Origin: Arhodomonas aquaeolei DSM 8974
GTDB taxonomy: Bacteria > Pseudomonadota > Gammaproteobacteria > Nitrococcales > Nitrococcaceae
Direction of reading: 5' to 3'
Length of the DNA: 64,000 nt
Assembly (NCBI RefSeq): GCF_000374645.1
Contig: NZ_KB894813.1
Coordinates: 1-64,000 of the forward strand
The notes beneath the pieces were generated by a model. The model worked only from the letters and a program-made list of their open reading frames with translations. It ran no database searches and was not told the DNA's origin. Positions 34,254 to 43,238 of the stretch are shown here, one piece after another. The stretch's first letter is position 1. Every line of letters starts with the position of its first letter. Made by a program: the position numbers and the translations under genes.

Positions 34254-35504
34254 ATGCAGCAGGCGAGCGGTCGTTACTTCTCCGACGCCGAGTACGAGCG
34301 TCGGCGACGCCTGGTCCGCGAACGCATGTCCGAGCAGGGACACGACGCCCTGCTCATTGCCAGTCCGGAGAACATCAATTACCTCTCCGGTCTCGACCAC
34401 ATGGGCTACTTCGCCTGCCAGCTCCTGATCTTCCCCGCCAAGGGCCAGCCCATGCTGGTGACCCGGGCGATGGAACAGGCCGTGGTACGCGATCAGGTCC
34501 CGGACCTGATCCACATCGGCTATACCGACGGCTCCGCGCCGGCAGCGGACGACCCGCTCTCGCTCACCGGTGCGGCGGGCGAGATCACCCGTGAGCCGCG
34601 CCGGCGGCCGCCGCTGATGAGCTCCGCGGCGGTGCGCGAGACCGTGCGTGCGCTGAACGATGCCGGCCTCGCCAGCGGCCAGATCGCCGTCGACCAGACC
34701 AGCACCTTCCTGCCCTACGCCGTGCTCGACGGGATCATCGAGGGCACGCCGGAGGCGAACTGGGAGGACATCGGCAGCCTGATCGACGACGTGCGCCTGG
34801 TGCAGTCCGCCGACGAGCTCGCCCTGACCCGCGAGGCCGCGGCGATCTCCGACTCCATGATGCTCTCGGCCATCGCCACCGCCGGCACGGGCATGAACGC
34901 CCGCGAGGTGATGGCGGCGATCTACGACGCCATGTTCCGCCGCGGCGGCACCTATCCCGGCTTCGTGCCACTGGTGCGCACCACCGCCAACCTCGACCAC
35001 GAGCACGGCACCTGGGAGGACCGCAACCTCGTCCATGGCGATCTGCTGTTCCTGGAGATGTCCGGCTGCGTGCGCCGCTACCACGCCCCCATGGGGCGGC
35101 TGGCGTTCATCGGCGAACAGCCCGCCGAGGCGCAGCGCATCAACGAGATCTGCCAGGAGGCGATGATGGCCGCCGCGGGCACCATTGCCCCCGGGGTCCC
35201 CGCCGGCGACGTCTACGAGGCCTGGCAGGGCGTGCTCGATCGCAACGGCCTGTCCCACTACCACCGCCACCACTGTGGCTACTCGGTGGGCATCGGCTAC
35301 CCGCCAAGCTGGTCGGGCAGCGGCGTGCCCGTGGGCCTGCGCAGGAACTCCGACATGAAGCTGCGCGAGGGGATGGTCTTCCACCTGATGAGCTGGCTGC
35401 TCGGCTCCGGCCAGGGGGACGCGTTCCTCTCCGACACGATCACCGTCACTGGTACCGGCTGCGAATTCCTGACCACGGTGAACCGCGATGCCTGTGTCCG
35501 CTGA
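34254..35504 (+). CDS. M24-family hydrolase resembling ectoine hydrolase (DoeA/EutD)
   Basis: A 416-residue pita-bread-fold protein: creatinase N-terminal domain (~10-160) and M24 catalytic domain (~175-410). The five usual metal ligands appear absent: the first Asp position reads LEMSG, the His position GYSVGIGYPP, and the later Glu positions FHLMSW and VTGTG. Metal-free M24 proteins include creatinase and ectoine hydrolase, and segments GCVRRYHAPMGR and GIGYPPSW resemble the latter as I recall it. The next gene is a dehydratase overlapping by 17 bp, like hydroxyectoine-use loci. Ectoine use is inference; other amide or guanidino substrates remain possible. Confidence 0.65.
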   Translation: MQQASGRYFSDAEYERRRRLVRERMSEQGHDALLIASPENINYLSGLDHMGYFACQLLIFPAKGQPMLVTRAMEQAVVRDQVPDLIHIGYTDGSAPAADDPLSLTGAAGEITREPRRRPPLMSSAAVRETVRALNDAGLASGQIAVDQTSTFLPYAVLDGIIEGTPEANWEDIGSLIDDVRLVQSADELALTREAAAISDSMMLSAIATAGTGMNAREVMAAIYDAMFRRGGTYPGFVPLVRTTANLDHEHGTWEDRNLVHGDLLFLEMSGCVRRYHAPMGRLAFIGEQPAEAQRINEICQEAMMAAAGTIAPGVPAGDVYEAWQGVLDRNGLSHYHRHHCGYSVGIGYPPSWSGSGVPVGLRRNSDMKLREGMVFHLMSWLLGSGQGDAFLSDTITVTGTGCEFLTTVNRDACVR

Positions 35505-36468
35505 CGCCCCGGAGCTCCCGGACCTCGAGGCGGTGCGCGCCGCGGCGGCGCGCATCCGCCCCGCCATCCCGCCGACCCCGGCGTTCCCGGCCCAGGACCT
35601 CTCGGCATCGCTCGGCACGGAGCTCTGGGTCAAGGCCGAGAGCCTCCAGCGCACCGGCTCGTTCAAGGTGCGCGGGGCCTACAACTGGACGGCGACCGCG
35701 ACCGCGGAGGAGACGGGCAACGGGCTGATCACCGTGTCCGCTGGCAACCACGCCATGGCCCTGGCCTGGGCGGCGGAGCGCCAGGGGGTACCGGTCACGG
35801 TGGTGATGCCCGAGGGCTCCAGCACGATGAAGATCGAGACCACCCGCGCCTTTGGCGCGGAGGTCATCATCCACGGGGACATCAAGGCCGCGGTGGCCGA
35901 GTGCCACCGGCTGCGCGAGGAGCGCGGCCTGACCCTGGTGCACCCCTATGACAACCCGCGGATCATGGCCGGCCAGGGCACCGTGGGCCTGGAAATGCTG
36001 GAGCAGATCCCGCGGCTGGGGCGGGTGCTCTGCCCCATCGGCGGCGGCGGGCTCGTCTCCGGGCTCGGCATAGCCATCCGCAGCCAGCGCCCGGACATCG
36101 AGCTCATCGGTGTCGAGCCCGAGGGCGCGGCGACCATGCGCAACGCCTGGGACAGGGACAGCGCCGAGGCCGCACTGGACGGCGTCAGCACGATCGCCCC
36201 CAGCCTCGCACCGGTGGTGGTGGGCAAGTACACCTACGCGGCCAGCCGCCGCTGGGTGAACGACATCGTCACCGTCAGCGACGACGCCATCGCCCGGGCC
36301 ACGCGGGCGCTGATGACCCAGGGACGGCTGTACGTGGAGACGGGGGCGGCCGTGGGACTGGCAGCGGTGCTCGACGGGGCGGTGCCCGCCGCGGCGGAGG
36401 GTGCCACCGCGCTGGTGATCACGGGCGGGAACATGGACACGGCCCAGGCCCGCGAGCTGCTGGCCTGA
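35488..36468 (+). CDS. Threonine dehydratase-like PLP enzyme (possible hydroxyectoine dehydratase EutB)
   Basis: A 326-residue fold-type II PLP enzyme. The Schiff-base lysine is in TGSFKVRGAYN, the substrate loop is SAGNHAMAL and the phosphate-binding loop is GGGGLVSG. The length fits catabolic threonine/serine dehydratases and EutB, without the ACT domain of biosynthetic IlvA. The ATG lies inside the end of the M24 gene (17-bp overlap), so the two are coupled. EutB removes water from hydroxyectoine-derived substrate in loci with EutD/DoeA; here eutC, eutE and doeB are missing, so simple threonine or serine dehydration is an equal alternative. Confidence 0.7.
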   Translation: MPVSADAPELPDLEAVRAAAARIRPAIPPTPAFPAQDLSASLGTELWVKAESLQRTGSFKVRGAYNWTATATAEETGNGLITVSAGNHAMALAWAAERQGVPVTVVMPEGSSTMKIETTRAFGAEVIIHGDIKAAVAECHRLREERGLTLVHPYDNPRIMAGQGTVGLEMLEQIPRLGRVLCPIGGGGLVSGLGIAIRSQRPDIELIGVEPEGAATMRNAWDRDSAEAALDGVSTIAPSLAPVVVGKYTYAASRRWVNDIVTVSDDAIARATRALMTQGRLYVETGAAVGLAAVLDGAVPAAAEGATALVITGGNMDTAQARELLA

Positions 36469-36474
36469 GCCCTG

Positions 36475-36502
36475 CCGGAGGGCGCCCGCGGGCGCCCTCC
36501 GG
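36475..36502. terminator. GC hairpin between convergent genes
   Basis: CCGGAGGGCGCCC-GC-GGGCGCCCTCCGG, a perfect 13-bp stem, 6 bp after the dehydratase stop and 7 bp before the end of the convergent reductase gene. It has no T tract in either direction. Confidence 0.6.
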
Positions 36503-36509
36503 GACGGCA

Positions 36510-37256
36510 TTACATGTAGACGCCGCCGTTGACGTTGATCTGCTGGCCGGTGATGTAGTCGCCGTCCGCGGCGAGAAAGACCACCGCACGCGCGATCTCG
36601 TTGGGCTCGCCGAAACGGCGCATGGGGATCTTGGCGAGGATCTTCTCGCGGATCTCCTCCGGCACCTTCTGCAGCATCTCGGTCTCGGTGAAGCCCGGCG
36701 CGATGGCGTTCACCGTGATGTTGTGCTTGGCGAATTCCTGCGCGGCGCTCTTGGTGAACGCGATGATGCCGCCCTTGCTCGCGGCGTAGTTCGTCTGCCC
36801 GAAGTTGCCGGCCTGGCCCACGAACGAGCTGATGTTCACGATCCGTCCGTAGTTGCGGTCCATCATGTGGGAGTAGGCGGCGCTGACCGTGTAGTAGACG
36901 CTGTTGAGGTTGGTGTTGATCACCTCCTCCCAGTCGTCGTCGGTGAGCTTCTTCAGGGTCTTGTCGCGGGTGATGCCGGCGTTGTTGACCAGGATATCGA
37001 GCTGTCCGAAGTGCTCGATGGTCTTCTGGACCAGGCCGCGGGCCTCGTGCTTGTCCGCCACGTTGCCCTGCAGCACCAGGCACTCGCTGCCCAGGGCCTC
37101 GACCTCGCTGGCAACGGCCTTCGCGCCGTCGGCACCACTGTTGTAGTTGATGGCGACACGGGCGCCGAGACGCGCCAGCTCCAGGGCGATCTCCTTGCCG
37201 ATACCACGGGATCCCCCCGTTACCAGGGCGACTTGGTTATCGATGCGGCTAGCCAT
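36510..37256 (-). CDS. Acetoacetyl-CoA reductase / 3-oxoacyl reductase SDR (PhaB/FabG-like)
   Basis: A 248-residue NADPH-type SDR. Motifs: TGGSRGIG, NNAGITRDKT, catalytic S-Y-K in NISSFVGQAG and NYAASKGG. The NVADKHEARG segment and the C-terminal GQQINVNGGVYM favour PhaB (acetoacetyl-CoA reductase in polyhydroxyalkanoate synthesis) over housekeeping FabG, which normally sits in a fab cluster. AAGGAG lies 8 nt before the ATG at 37256. It stands alone here, with no phaA or phaC beside it, so the pathway role is inferred. Confidence 0.78.
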   Translation of the reverse strand: MASRIDNQVALVTGGSRGIGKEIALELARLGARVAINYNSGADGAKAVASEVEALGSECLVLQGNVADKHEARGLVQKTIEHFGQLDILVNNAGITRDKTLKKLTDDDWEEVINTNLNSVYYTVSAAYSHMMDRNYGRIVNISSFVGQAGNFGQTNYAASKGGIIAFTKSAAQEFAKHNITVNAIAPGFTETEMLQKVPEEIREKILAKIPMRRFGEPNEIARAVVFLAADGDYITGQQINVNGGVYM

Positions 37257-37608
37257 GCTGCTCACTCCTTATTCGGCCTGTGTTGTGCGGTCCACTCGGA
37301 AGACCGGTTTACCGGCCCATCCCGGCCGGCTGCCTGAGATCGATTGCGGATCCGTGCGGAACGCCCGGCGCCCCGCTTCGACCCGTGGGTCGACTATGCC
37401 AGAGTTCGCACCGCCGATGCAGCCTGCGCGACGGCGTCACGAAAGCTCCCGTGTCACCAGCGCGCCTGTAGGCGCGCCGGGCGGTCCGCAAACGCCCACG
37501 CATCCCGCCCGCTCCTGTCCGCCGCCCGGAAAAACCCGGAAGTCGGGCGTGGATCAGGCGTCCGAAAACGGCGAGACATCCCGCCGCGGGACGATCTAGA
37601 CTCGCATC
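37257..37608. other. Divergent intergenic region, no gene seen
   Basis: About 350 bp between the reductase and the ada-alkA gene. It must carry both promoters. A GCGCGCCTGTAGGCGCGC hairpin-forming repeat lies near 37463. No supported reading frame, and no recognisable Ada box could be assigned. Confidence 0.35.
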
Positions 37609-39057
37609 ATGGAACTCGATCCCGATCACTGCTACCAGGCCGTACAGGCGCGTGACGCCCGCTTCGACGGGGCGTTTTTCGTCGGTGTGTCCACCACCGG
37701 CATCTACTGCCGTCCGGTCTGTACCGTACGGGTGCCGCGGCGCGAACACAGCCGCTTCTTCGCGGACGCGGCCGCCGCCGAGGCGGCGGGCTTCCGGCCC
37801 TGCCTGCGCTGCCGTCCCGAGCTTGCCCCGGGCGCCTCGCCGCTGGACTCGCCGCGCCGTACCGCCGACATCGCAGTCGCACGCATCGAGGCCGGGGCCC
37901 TGACCGACGGCGGCGTGGACGCCCTCGCTGCCGAGCTCGGCGTGAGCGCGCGGCAGCTGCGCCGCCTCGTCCAGCAGGCCTACGGCGTCACGCCGGTGGA
38001 GCTCGCACAGACGCGCCGGCTGCTGCTCGCCAAGCAGCTGCTCACGGACACGTCCATGCGCGTCGCCGACGTCGCCTTCGCCGCCGGCTTCAGCAGTGTC
38101 CGGCGCTTCAACCACCTCTTCCGCAGCCGCTACCGGCTGACACCGAGTGCCCTGCGGCGCCGCCGTCCGGCGGGCGAGCCGCAGGCCGTCACACTCAAGC
38201 TCGGCTACCGCCCGCCGCTGGCGTGGTCACCGCTGGTGACCTTCCTCGGCGGTCGCGGCGCCCCGGCGGTGGAGCAGACCGACGGGGTGCACTACTACCG
38301 GCGCACGGTGCGCATCGGCGAACACACGGGATGGATCGAGGCGGTCAACGACCCGCGCCGCCCGGTGGTCCGGATCTCGGTGGCGCCCTCGCTGCTGCCG
38401 GTGCTCACCCCGCTGCGCGCGCGCCTGCGCCACCTCTTCGACCTGGACGCCACGCCCGGCGTGATCGACGCCCACCTCAGCGGCGATCCGCGCCTCGCGG
38501 ACGCCGTCGCCGCCGCCCCCGGCCTGCGCGTCCCGGGCGCGATCGACGGCTTCGAGATCGCGGTGCGCACGGTGATCGGCCAGCAGATCGCGGTACGGGC
38601 GGCGACCACGGTCTTCACCCGGCTCATCGAGCGCTTCGGCGCACCGACAGGGACGCCGTGGCCGGACCTGAACCGGCTCTTCCCCACGCCCCGGACCCTT
38701 GCCGAGGCGCCGCTGCAGTCGATCATCGACTGCGGCCTGCCGAGCCGGCGCGCCGGCACGATCCAGGCCCTTGCCCGGGCCGTGGCCGACGATGCCGTCT
38801 CCCTCGCCCCCACCGCCACCCTGGAGGCAACCACCGCGGCGCTCACCGCGATCCCCGGGATCGGTCCGTGGACCAGCCAGTACGTCGCCATGCGGGCGCT
38901 GGCGGACCCGGACGCCTTCCCCGAGAGCGACCTCGCCCTGCGCCGCGCGGTCGGCGCGGAGCGTCCCGCCGACGTCCGCGCCGGCACCCTGGCGTGGCGC
39001 CCGTGGCGCGCCTACGCCGCCATGCATCTCTGGCACCGAAGCGCCAGCGGAGGATAA
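37609..39057 (+). CDS. alkA: Ada N-terminal/AraC regulator fused to AlkA DNA-3-methyladenine glycosylase
   Basis: A 482-residue three-part protein. Residues 1-80 are the Ada zinc domain with C34, C38, C65 and C68, where C34 (GIYCRPVC) is the methyl-phosphotriester acceptor. Residues ~85-185 are an AraC-type helix-turn-helix region. Residues ~190-480 are an AlkA-like HhH-GPD glycosylase with HhH loop IPGIGPWTSQY and catalytic Asp in PESDLALRRA. It would sense methylated DNA backbone, activate repair genes and remove alkylated bases. The methyltransferase half of classic Ada is encoded by the next gene, ogt, 5 bp downstream. Confidence 0.9.
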   Translation: MELDPDHCYQAVQARDARFDGAFFVGVSTTGIYCRPVCTVRVPRREHSRFFADAAAAEAAGFRPCLRCRPELAPGASPLDSPRRTADIAVARIEAGALTDGGVDALAAELGVSARQLRRLVQQAYGVTPVELAQTRRLLLAKQLLTDTSMRVADVAFAAGFSSVRRFNHLFRSRYRLTPSALRRRRPAGEPQAVTLKLGYRPPLAWSPLVTFLGGRGAPAVEQTDGVHYYRRTVRIGEHTGWIEAVNDPRRPVVRISVAPSLLPVLTPLRARLRHLFDLDATPGVIDAHLSGDPRLADAVAAAPGLRVPGAIDGFEIAVRTVIGQQIAVRAATTVFTRLIERFGAPTGTPWPDLNRLFPTPRTLAEAPLQSIIDCGLPSRRAGTIQALARAVADDAVSLAPTATLEATTAALTAIPGIGPWTSQYVAMRALADPDAFPESDLALRRAVGAERPADVRAGTLAWRPWRAYAAMHLWHRSASGG

Positions 39058-39062
39058 GGACC

Positions 39063-39578
39063 ATGACCCTGCGCTACACCCTGATGGACAGCCCCATCGG
39101 CGAGCTCCTGCTCGCTGGCGACGGATACGCGCTCACACGCCTGGACCTGCGCGATCCCGGCGATCCGCGCCCGGACCCGGCGGCGGGCTGGCAGCGTGAC
39201 GACACCGCCTTCACCGAGGCCCGGGCCCAGCTCGACGCCTACTTCGCCGGCGACCGCGAGGGCTTCGACCTGGCGCTTGCCCCGGCGGGCACGGCGTTCC
39301 AGCGCCGGGTATGGGACGCGCTGCTCGCGATTCCCTACGGCGAAACGGCGAGCTACGGCGACGTCGCCCGGCGCCTGGGCACGCCGGGGGCGGCCCGTGC
39401 GGTGGGACTGGCGAACAACCGCAACCCCATCGCCGTGATCATCCCCTGCCACCGGGTGATCGGCGCGGACGGCAGCCTGACCGGCTACGGCGGCGGACTG
39501 GAGCGCAAGCGCTGGCTACTCGCCCACGAACGGCGCTTCCGCGCCGTGGTCGCCGACGCCCAGGCCGAGCTGCTGTGA
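39063..39578 (+). CDS. ogt: Methylated-DNA-protein-cysteine methyltransferase
   Basis: A 171-residue suicide O6-alkylguanine repair protein. The acceptor C129 is in IIPCHRVIG, preceded by the HTH segment SYGDVARRLGTPGAARAVG and the Asn/Arg hinge LANNRNPIA. It repairs O6-methylguanine and O4-methylthymine. The start is 5 bp after the Ada-AlkA stop, with AGGATAAGG upstream, so the two form an alkylation-repair operon. Confidence 0.93.
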   Translation: MTLRYTLMDSPIGELLLAGDGYALTRLDLRDPGDPRPDPAAGWQRDDTAFTEARAQLDAYFAGDREGFDLALAPAGTAFQRRVWDALLAIPYGETASYGDVARRLGTPGAARAVGLANNRNPIAVIIPCHRVIGADGSLTGYGGGLERKRWLLAHERRFRAVVADAQAELL

Positions 39579-39593
39579 GCCCGGGGCGTTGCC

Positions 39594-40262
39594 CTAGAGG
39601 TTGAGGCGGCGGCGCGGCTTGATCGGCAGCCGGCCCCGCCAGTAGAGGATCATGACGAATCCGAAGGCCATGCCGCCGAGATGCGCGAAGTGGGCCACGC
39701 CGGAGAAGGTGTTGGTCACCCCGGCGAAGAGCTCGAAGGCGCCGTAGAGGATGACGAAGTACTTCGCCTTCATCGGGATGGGCGGGAAGATGAGGATGAC
39801 CTGCTGGTTGGGAAAGAACATGCCGAAGGCCAGCAGGATGCCGAACACCGCCCCCGAAGCGCCGACGGTGGGATAGATCATGCCGTTGCCGGCGGCCATG
39901 GTCGCGACCACGAGCTGGATCAGCCCGGCACCGACGAGGCAGACGAAGTAGTAGCTCGTGAACGCCCGCGTGCCCAGGGTCCGCTCGATGGGCGTGCCGA
40001 ACATCCACAGCGCGAACATATTGACGAACAGGTGGAACAGCCCGCCGTGGAGGAAGCCGTACGTCACCAGCTGCCAGACCGCGAAGTCCGGCACGCGCAT
40101 CAGCCCGGTGGCAGTGCGCGCGACGTCCGGCGTACCCAGGGGCCAGAGAGCGAGCTGATCCGCCGCCGTCATGCCGATGAGCTGCTCGGCGCCGAACACG
40201 AGCGCGTTCACGACCAGCAGCGCGAAGACCGCCGGAGGCAGACTGGTGTCACGTTGTAGCAT
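39594..40262 (-). CDS. Rhomboid-family intramembrane serine protease
   Basis: A 222-residue membrane protein with six TM helices. The catalytic dyad is S136 in GASGAVFG and H194 in HFAHLGG; the HGGLFHLFVNMFALWMFG segment is the rhomboid TM2 motif with conserved His and Asn. It would cleave TM segments of membrane proteins; substrates are unknown. GGAG precedes the ATG at 40262, and the 230-codon longer frame is antisense noise. It converges with ogt, with only 15 bp between the genes. Confidence 0.9.
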   Translation of the reverse strand: MLQRDTSLPPAVFALLVVNALVFGAEQLIGMTAADQLALWPLGTPDVARTATGLMRVPDFAVWQLVTYGFLHGGLFHLFVNMFALWMFGTPIERTLGTRAFTSYYFVCLVGAGLIQLVVATMAAGNGMIYPTVGASGAVFGILLAFGMFFPNQQVILIFPPIPMKAKYFVILYGAFELFAGVTNTFSGVAHFAHLGGMAFGFVMILYWRGRLPIKPRRRLNL

Positions 40263-40333
40263 CGGTACTCCAGGCAGCGGGACGTATATGGTGCGCGCAT
40301 CATAGCGCCCCCGGCTGCACCGGTGCACGCGCC

Positions 40334-41974
40334 TCAGCCGCCGCCCTTGCGCCGCTGCTCGCGCTCGCGCAGCTCCCGGCGGATGATCTTGCCGGTGGTG
40401 GTCATGGGCAGCTCGGCAACGAACTCCACCTCCCGCGGATACTCGTGGGCGGCGAGGCGCTCGCGCACGAACTGCCGGATCGACTCCGCCAGCGCCTCGT
40501 CGCCGGTCACCCCCTCGGCGGGCACGACAAACGCCTTCACCACCTGGGTGCGCAGCGGGTCCGGGCTGCCCACCACCGCCACCATCGCCACAGAGGGATG
40601 GTGCATCAGGCAATCCTCCACCTCCCCTGGACCGATGCGGTAGCCCGCGGAGGTGATGACGTCGTCGTCCCGGCCGACGAAACGGAAGTAGCCGTCCTCG
40701 TCCACGCAGCCGGTGTCGCCGGTGACCAGCCACTCGCCGCGGAACTTCTCCGCGGTGGCCTCGGGCCGGTTCCAATAGCCGAGGAACATCACCGGGTCCG
40801 GGGCGTGCACGGCGATCGCCCCCACCTTCCCCGCGGGCAGCTCGTTGCCCGCCTCGTCGATCACCGCCACCCGGTGGCCCGGCACGGCGCGCCCCATGGA
40901 CCCCGGGCGCAACGGCATCAGCCCCGCCCGGTTGGCGACGATGAGGTTGCACTCGGTCTGGCCGTAGAACTCGTTGATCGTCACCCCCAGGGTCTCCCGG
41001 CCCCAGTCCAGCAGCTCCGAACCGAGGCTCTCGCCACCGCTGCCCACCGAGCGCAGGTGCCGGCCGAAACGCTCGGCGGCGTCGGGGACCTGGCGCATGA
41101 GCTTGAGCGCGGTGGGCGGCAGGAAGGCATTGCGCACCCCATGGCGGGCGATCAGGGCGAAGGCCGCCTCCGGGTCGAAACGCCGCGCCCGGTGGGCGAC
41201 CACCGGTACCCCGTGGTGCAGCGAGGGCAGCAGCACGTCCAGCAAGCCGCCGATCCAGGCCCAGTCCGCCGGCGTCCAGAAACAGTCCCCGGGCTGGGGG
41301 AAGCCCTCGTGGGGCTGCTCCACCCCCGGCAGATGGCCGAGCAGCACCCGGTGGGCGTGAAGCGCCCCCTTGGGCTGGCCGGTGGTGCCCGAGGTGTAGA
41401 TGATCACCGCCGGATCCTCGGCCCGGGTGGTCACCGGAGTGAACGCCGCCGACGCCCCGTCGAGCAGCGTCCGCCAGGCGTGCATCCCCGCCGGCGCGTC
41501 GCCGCCGACCACGATCACCGTCTCCAGTGCCGGCAGCCGTTCGCGCAGCGCCGCCACCGTCTCGGCACAGGCGGCGTCCGTCACCAGCACCCGCGCCCCG
41601 CAGTCGCCGAGGCGGTAGGCCAGCGCGTCGGGGCCGAACAGGGTGAACAGCGGGACCGCGATACCGCCGAGACGGTAGACGGCGGTGTGGGCGACCACCG
41701 TCTCCGGGCGCTGGGAGAGCAGCAGGCCGACCCGGTCACCGCGCTCCAGGCCGAGCCCGGCGAGGGCATTGGCAAGCCGGTTGGAATCCGCACGCAGGCG
41801 CTCGAAGCTCCAGTGCTCGGCGCCGCCGTCGCCGAGGTCGTGGATGATGGCCGTGTTCCCGGGGGCAGCGTCGGCGTGGCGGTCGAGCACATCGACACCG
41901 ATGTTGTATTCCGCCGGTATCCGCCAACGGAATGCCCGGCACTGCGCCTCGTAGCTGGACGCGCTCGCGAGCAT
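40334..41974 (-). CDS. AMP-forming acyl-CoA synthetase (medium-chain/ACSM-like)
   Basis: A 546-residue ANL-superfamily enzyme that adenylates a carboxylic acid and forms its CoA thioester. P-loop YTSGTTGQPKG, A5 segment NEFYGQTECN, hinge GRDDDVITSAGYRIG and the C-terminal catalytic lysine in TTTGKIIRREL are visible. The fold layout resembles acetyl/medium-chain (ACSM-type) synthetases; acid chain length is not predictable. AGGAGGAG lies upstream of the ATG. It is divergent from the aldolase gene. Confidence 0.85.
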   Translation of the reverse strand: MLASASSYEAQCRAFRWRIPAEYNIGVDVLDRHADAAPGNTAIIHDLGDGGAEHWSFERLRADSNRLANALAGLGLERGDRVGLLLSQRPETVVAHTAVYRLGGIAVPLFTLFGPDALAYRLGDCGARVLVTDAACAETVAALRERLPALETVIVVGGDAPAGMHAWRTLLDGASAAFTPVTTRAEDPAVIIYTSGTTGQPKGALHAHRVLLGHLPGVEQPHEGFPQPGDCFWTPADWAWIGGLLDVLLPSLHHGVPVVAHRARRFDPEAAFALIARHGVRNAFLPPTALKLMRQVPDAAERFGRHLRSVGSGGESLGSELLDWGRETLGVTINEFYGQTECNLIVANRAGLMPLRPGSMGRAVPGHRVAVIDEAGNELPAGKVGAIAVHAPDPVMFLGYWNRPEATAEKFRGEWLVTGDTGCVDEDGYFRFVGRDDDVITSAGYRIGPGEVEDCLMHHPSVAMVAVVGSPDPLRTQVVKAFVVPAEGVTGDEALAESIRQFVRERLAAHEYPREVEFVAELPMTTTGKIIRRELREREQRRKGGG

Positions 41975-42169
41975 CGCTCTCTCCTCCTGTGATGACGGTG
42001 GCCGCCCGGGCCCGCGTTGATTAGGATATACGGCCCGTGCGCGCGGGCGACCGGTTTTCCGGTGCGCCCGGTACCCGTCGTACCATAAGCGAGCGCGAAA
42101 GACCTTTAAACACTGCCGCGGGCGCCCGCCGCGCCCGCGCCCGTCCAGACCCCGGAGGTTGGAGTCCCC

Positions 42170-43189
42170 ATGACCGACTACACCGAGCTCGCTGAGACCA
42201 TCGAGCGCATGGCCGCACCCGGCAAGGGCATCCTTGCCGCGGACGAGAGCTTCGGCACCATCGCCAAGCGCTTCAAGGCCATCGACGTGGAATCCACCGA
42301 GGAGAACCGGCGCACCTACCGCTCCCTGCTGGTGTCCACCCCGGGGGTGGAGGACTACATCGGGGGAGTGATCTTCTTCGAGGAGACCCTCGGCCAGCGC
42401 GCCGACGACGGCCGCACCCTGCCGGAGGTCTGCGAGGCCTCGGGGATCGTCCCCGGGATCAAGGTCGACAAGGGCACCATCGATCTGGTCAACGCCCCCG
42501 GCGACAAGATCACCCAGGGCCTGGACGGCCTGCCCGAGCGCCTCGCCGGCTTCCGTGAACAGGGCGCGCGCTTCACCAAGTGGCGCAACACCTACACCAT
42601 CGGCGGACATAACCCGACACCGCTGGCGGTATCGGCCAACGCCGAGGTCATGGCCCGCTACGCCGCACTCGTGCAGGCCGCCGGCATGGTGCCGATCGTG
42701 GAGCCGGAGGTCCTCATGGACGGCGATCACGGCGTGGAGCGCTGCGCGGCGATCACCGAGTGGGTGCACCGCAGCGTCTTCGACGCGCTCTACCGCTACG
42801 GCGTGAGCCTCGAGCACATGGTGCTCAAGCCCAACATGATCCTGCCTGGCAAGGAGCGCGAGCGCCTGGCGCCCGAGGCCGTGGCCGAGCATACCCTGCA
42901 GGTGCTGAAACGGACGGTGCCGGCGGCGGTGCCGGCGATCGCCTTCCTCTCCGGCGGCCAGACCCCGGCAGAGGCGACCGCCAACCTCAACGCCATCAAC
43001 GCCGCCGGGGGTGCCAGCCCCTGGTCACTGACGTTCTCCTACGGCCGGGCCCTTCAGGAGCCCGCACAGCAGGCCTGGCGCGGCCACAGCGACCGCATCG
43101 AGGCCGCCCAGCAGGCCTTCTACCAGCGCGCCCGGCTCAACGGCGAGGCCCGCCGCGGCAGCTATTCGGCAGACATGGAAGCGGCATAA
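42170..43189 (+). CDS. fda: Class I fructose-bisphosphate aldolase
   Basis: A 339-residue eukaryote-like class I aldolase, splitting fructose-1,6-bisphosphate in glycolysis or condensing it in gluconeogenesis. The Schiff-base lysine is K220 in HMVLKPNMILPG; GILAADES near the start and the FLSGGQ phosphate loop are diagnostic. It lacks the C-terminal tyrosine tail of animal enzymes, ending in SADMEAA. GGAGG precedes the ATG. It ends at a very strong convergent hairpin. Confidence 0.92.
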   Translation: MTDYTELAETIERMAAPGKGILAADESFGTIAKRFKAIDVESTEENRRTYRSLLVSTPGVEDYIGGVIFFEETLGQRADDGRTLPEVCEASGIVPGIKVDKGTIDLVNAPGDKITQGLDGLPERLAGFREQGARFTKWRNTYTIGGHNPTPLAVSANAEVMARYAALVQAAGMVPIVEPEVLMDGDHGVERCAAITEWVHRSVFDALYRYGVSLEHMVLKPNMILPGKERERLAPEAVAEHTLQVLKRTVPAAVPAIAFLSGGQTPAEATANLNAINAAGGASPWSLTFSYGRALQEPAQQAWRGHSDRIEAAQQAFYQRARLNGEARRGSYSADMEAA

Positions 43190-43191
43190 GC

Positions 43192-43235
43192 CGGTGGCCG
43201 GCGCGCCGGGGAGTATCCCGGCGCGCCGGCCACCG
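43192..43235. terminator. 19-bp perfect GC hairpin between aldolase and GNAT genes
   Basis: CGGTGGCCGGCGCGCCGGG pairs perfectly with its complement across a 6-nt GAGTAT loop. It lies 2 bp after the aldolase stop and 3 bp before the end of the convergent acetyltransferase gene, with no T tract, so it is a likely bidirectional terminator. Confidence 0.65.
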
Positions 43236-43238
43236 CCG

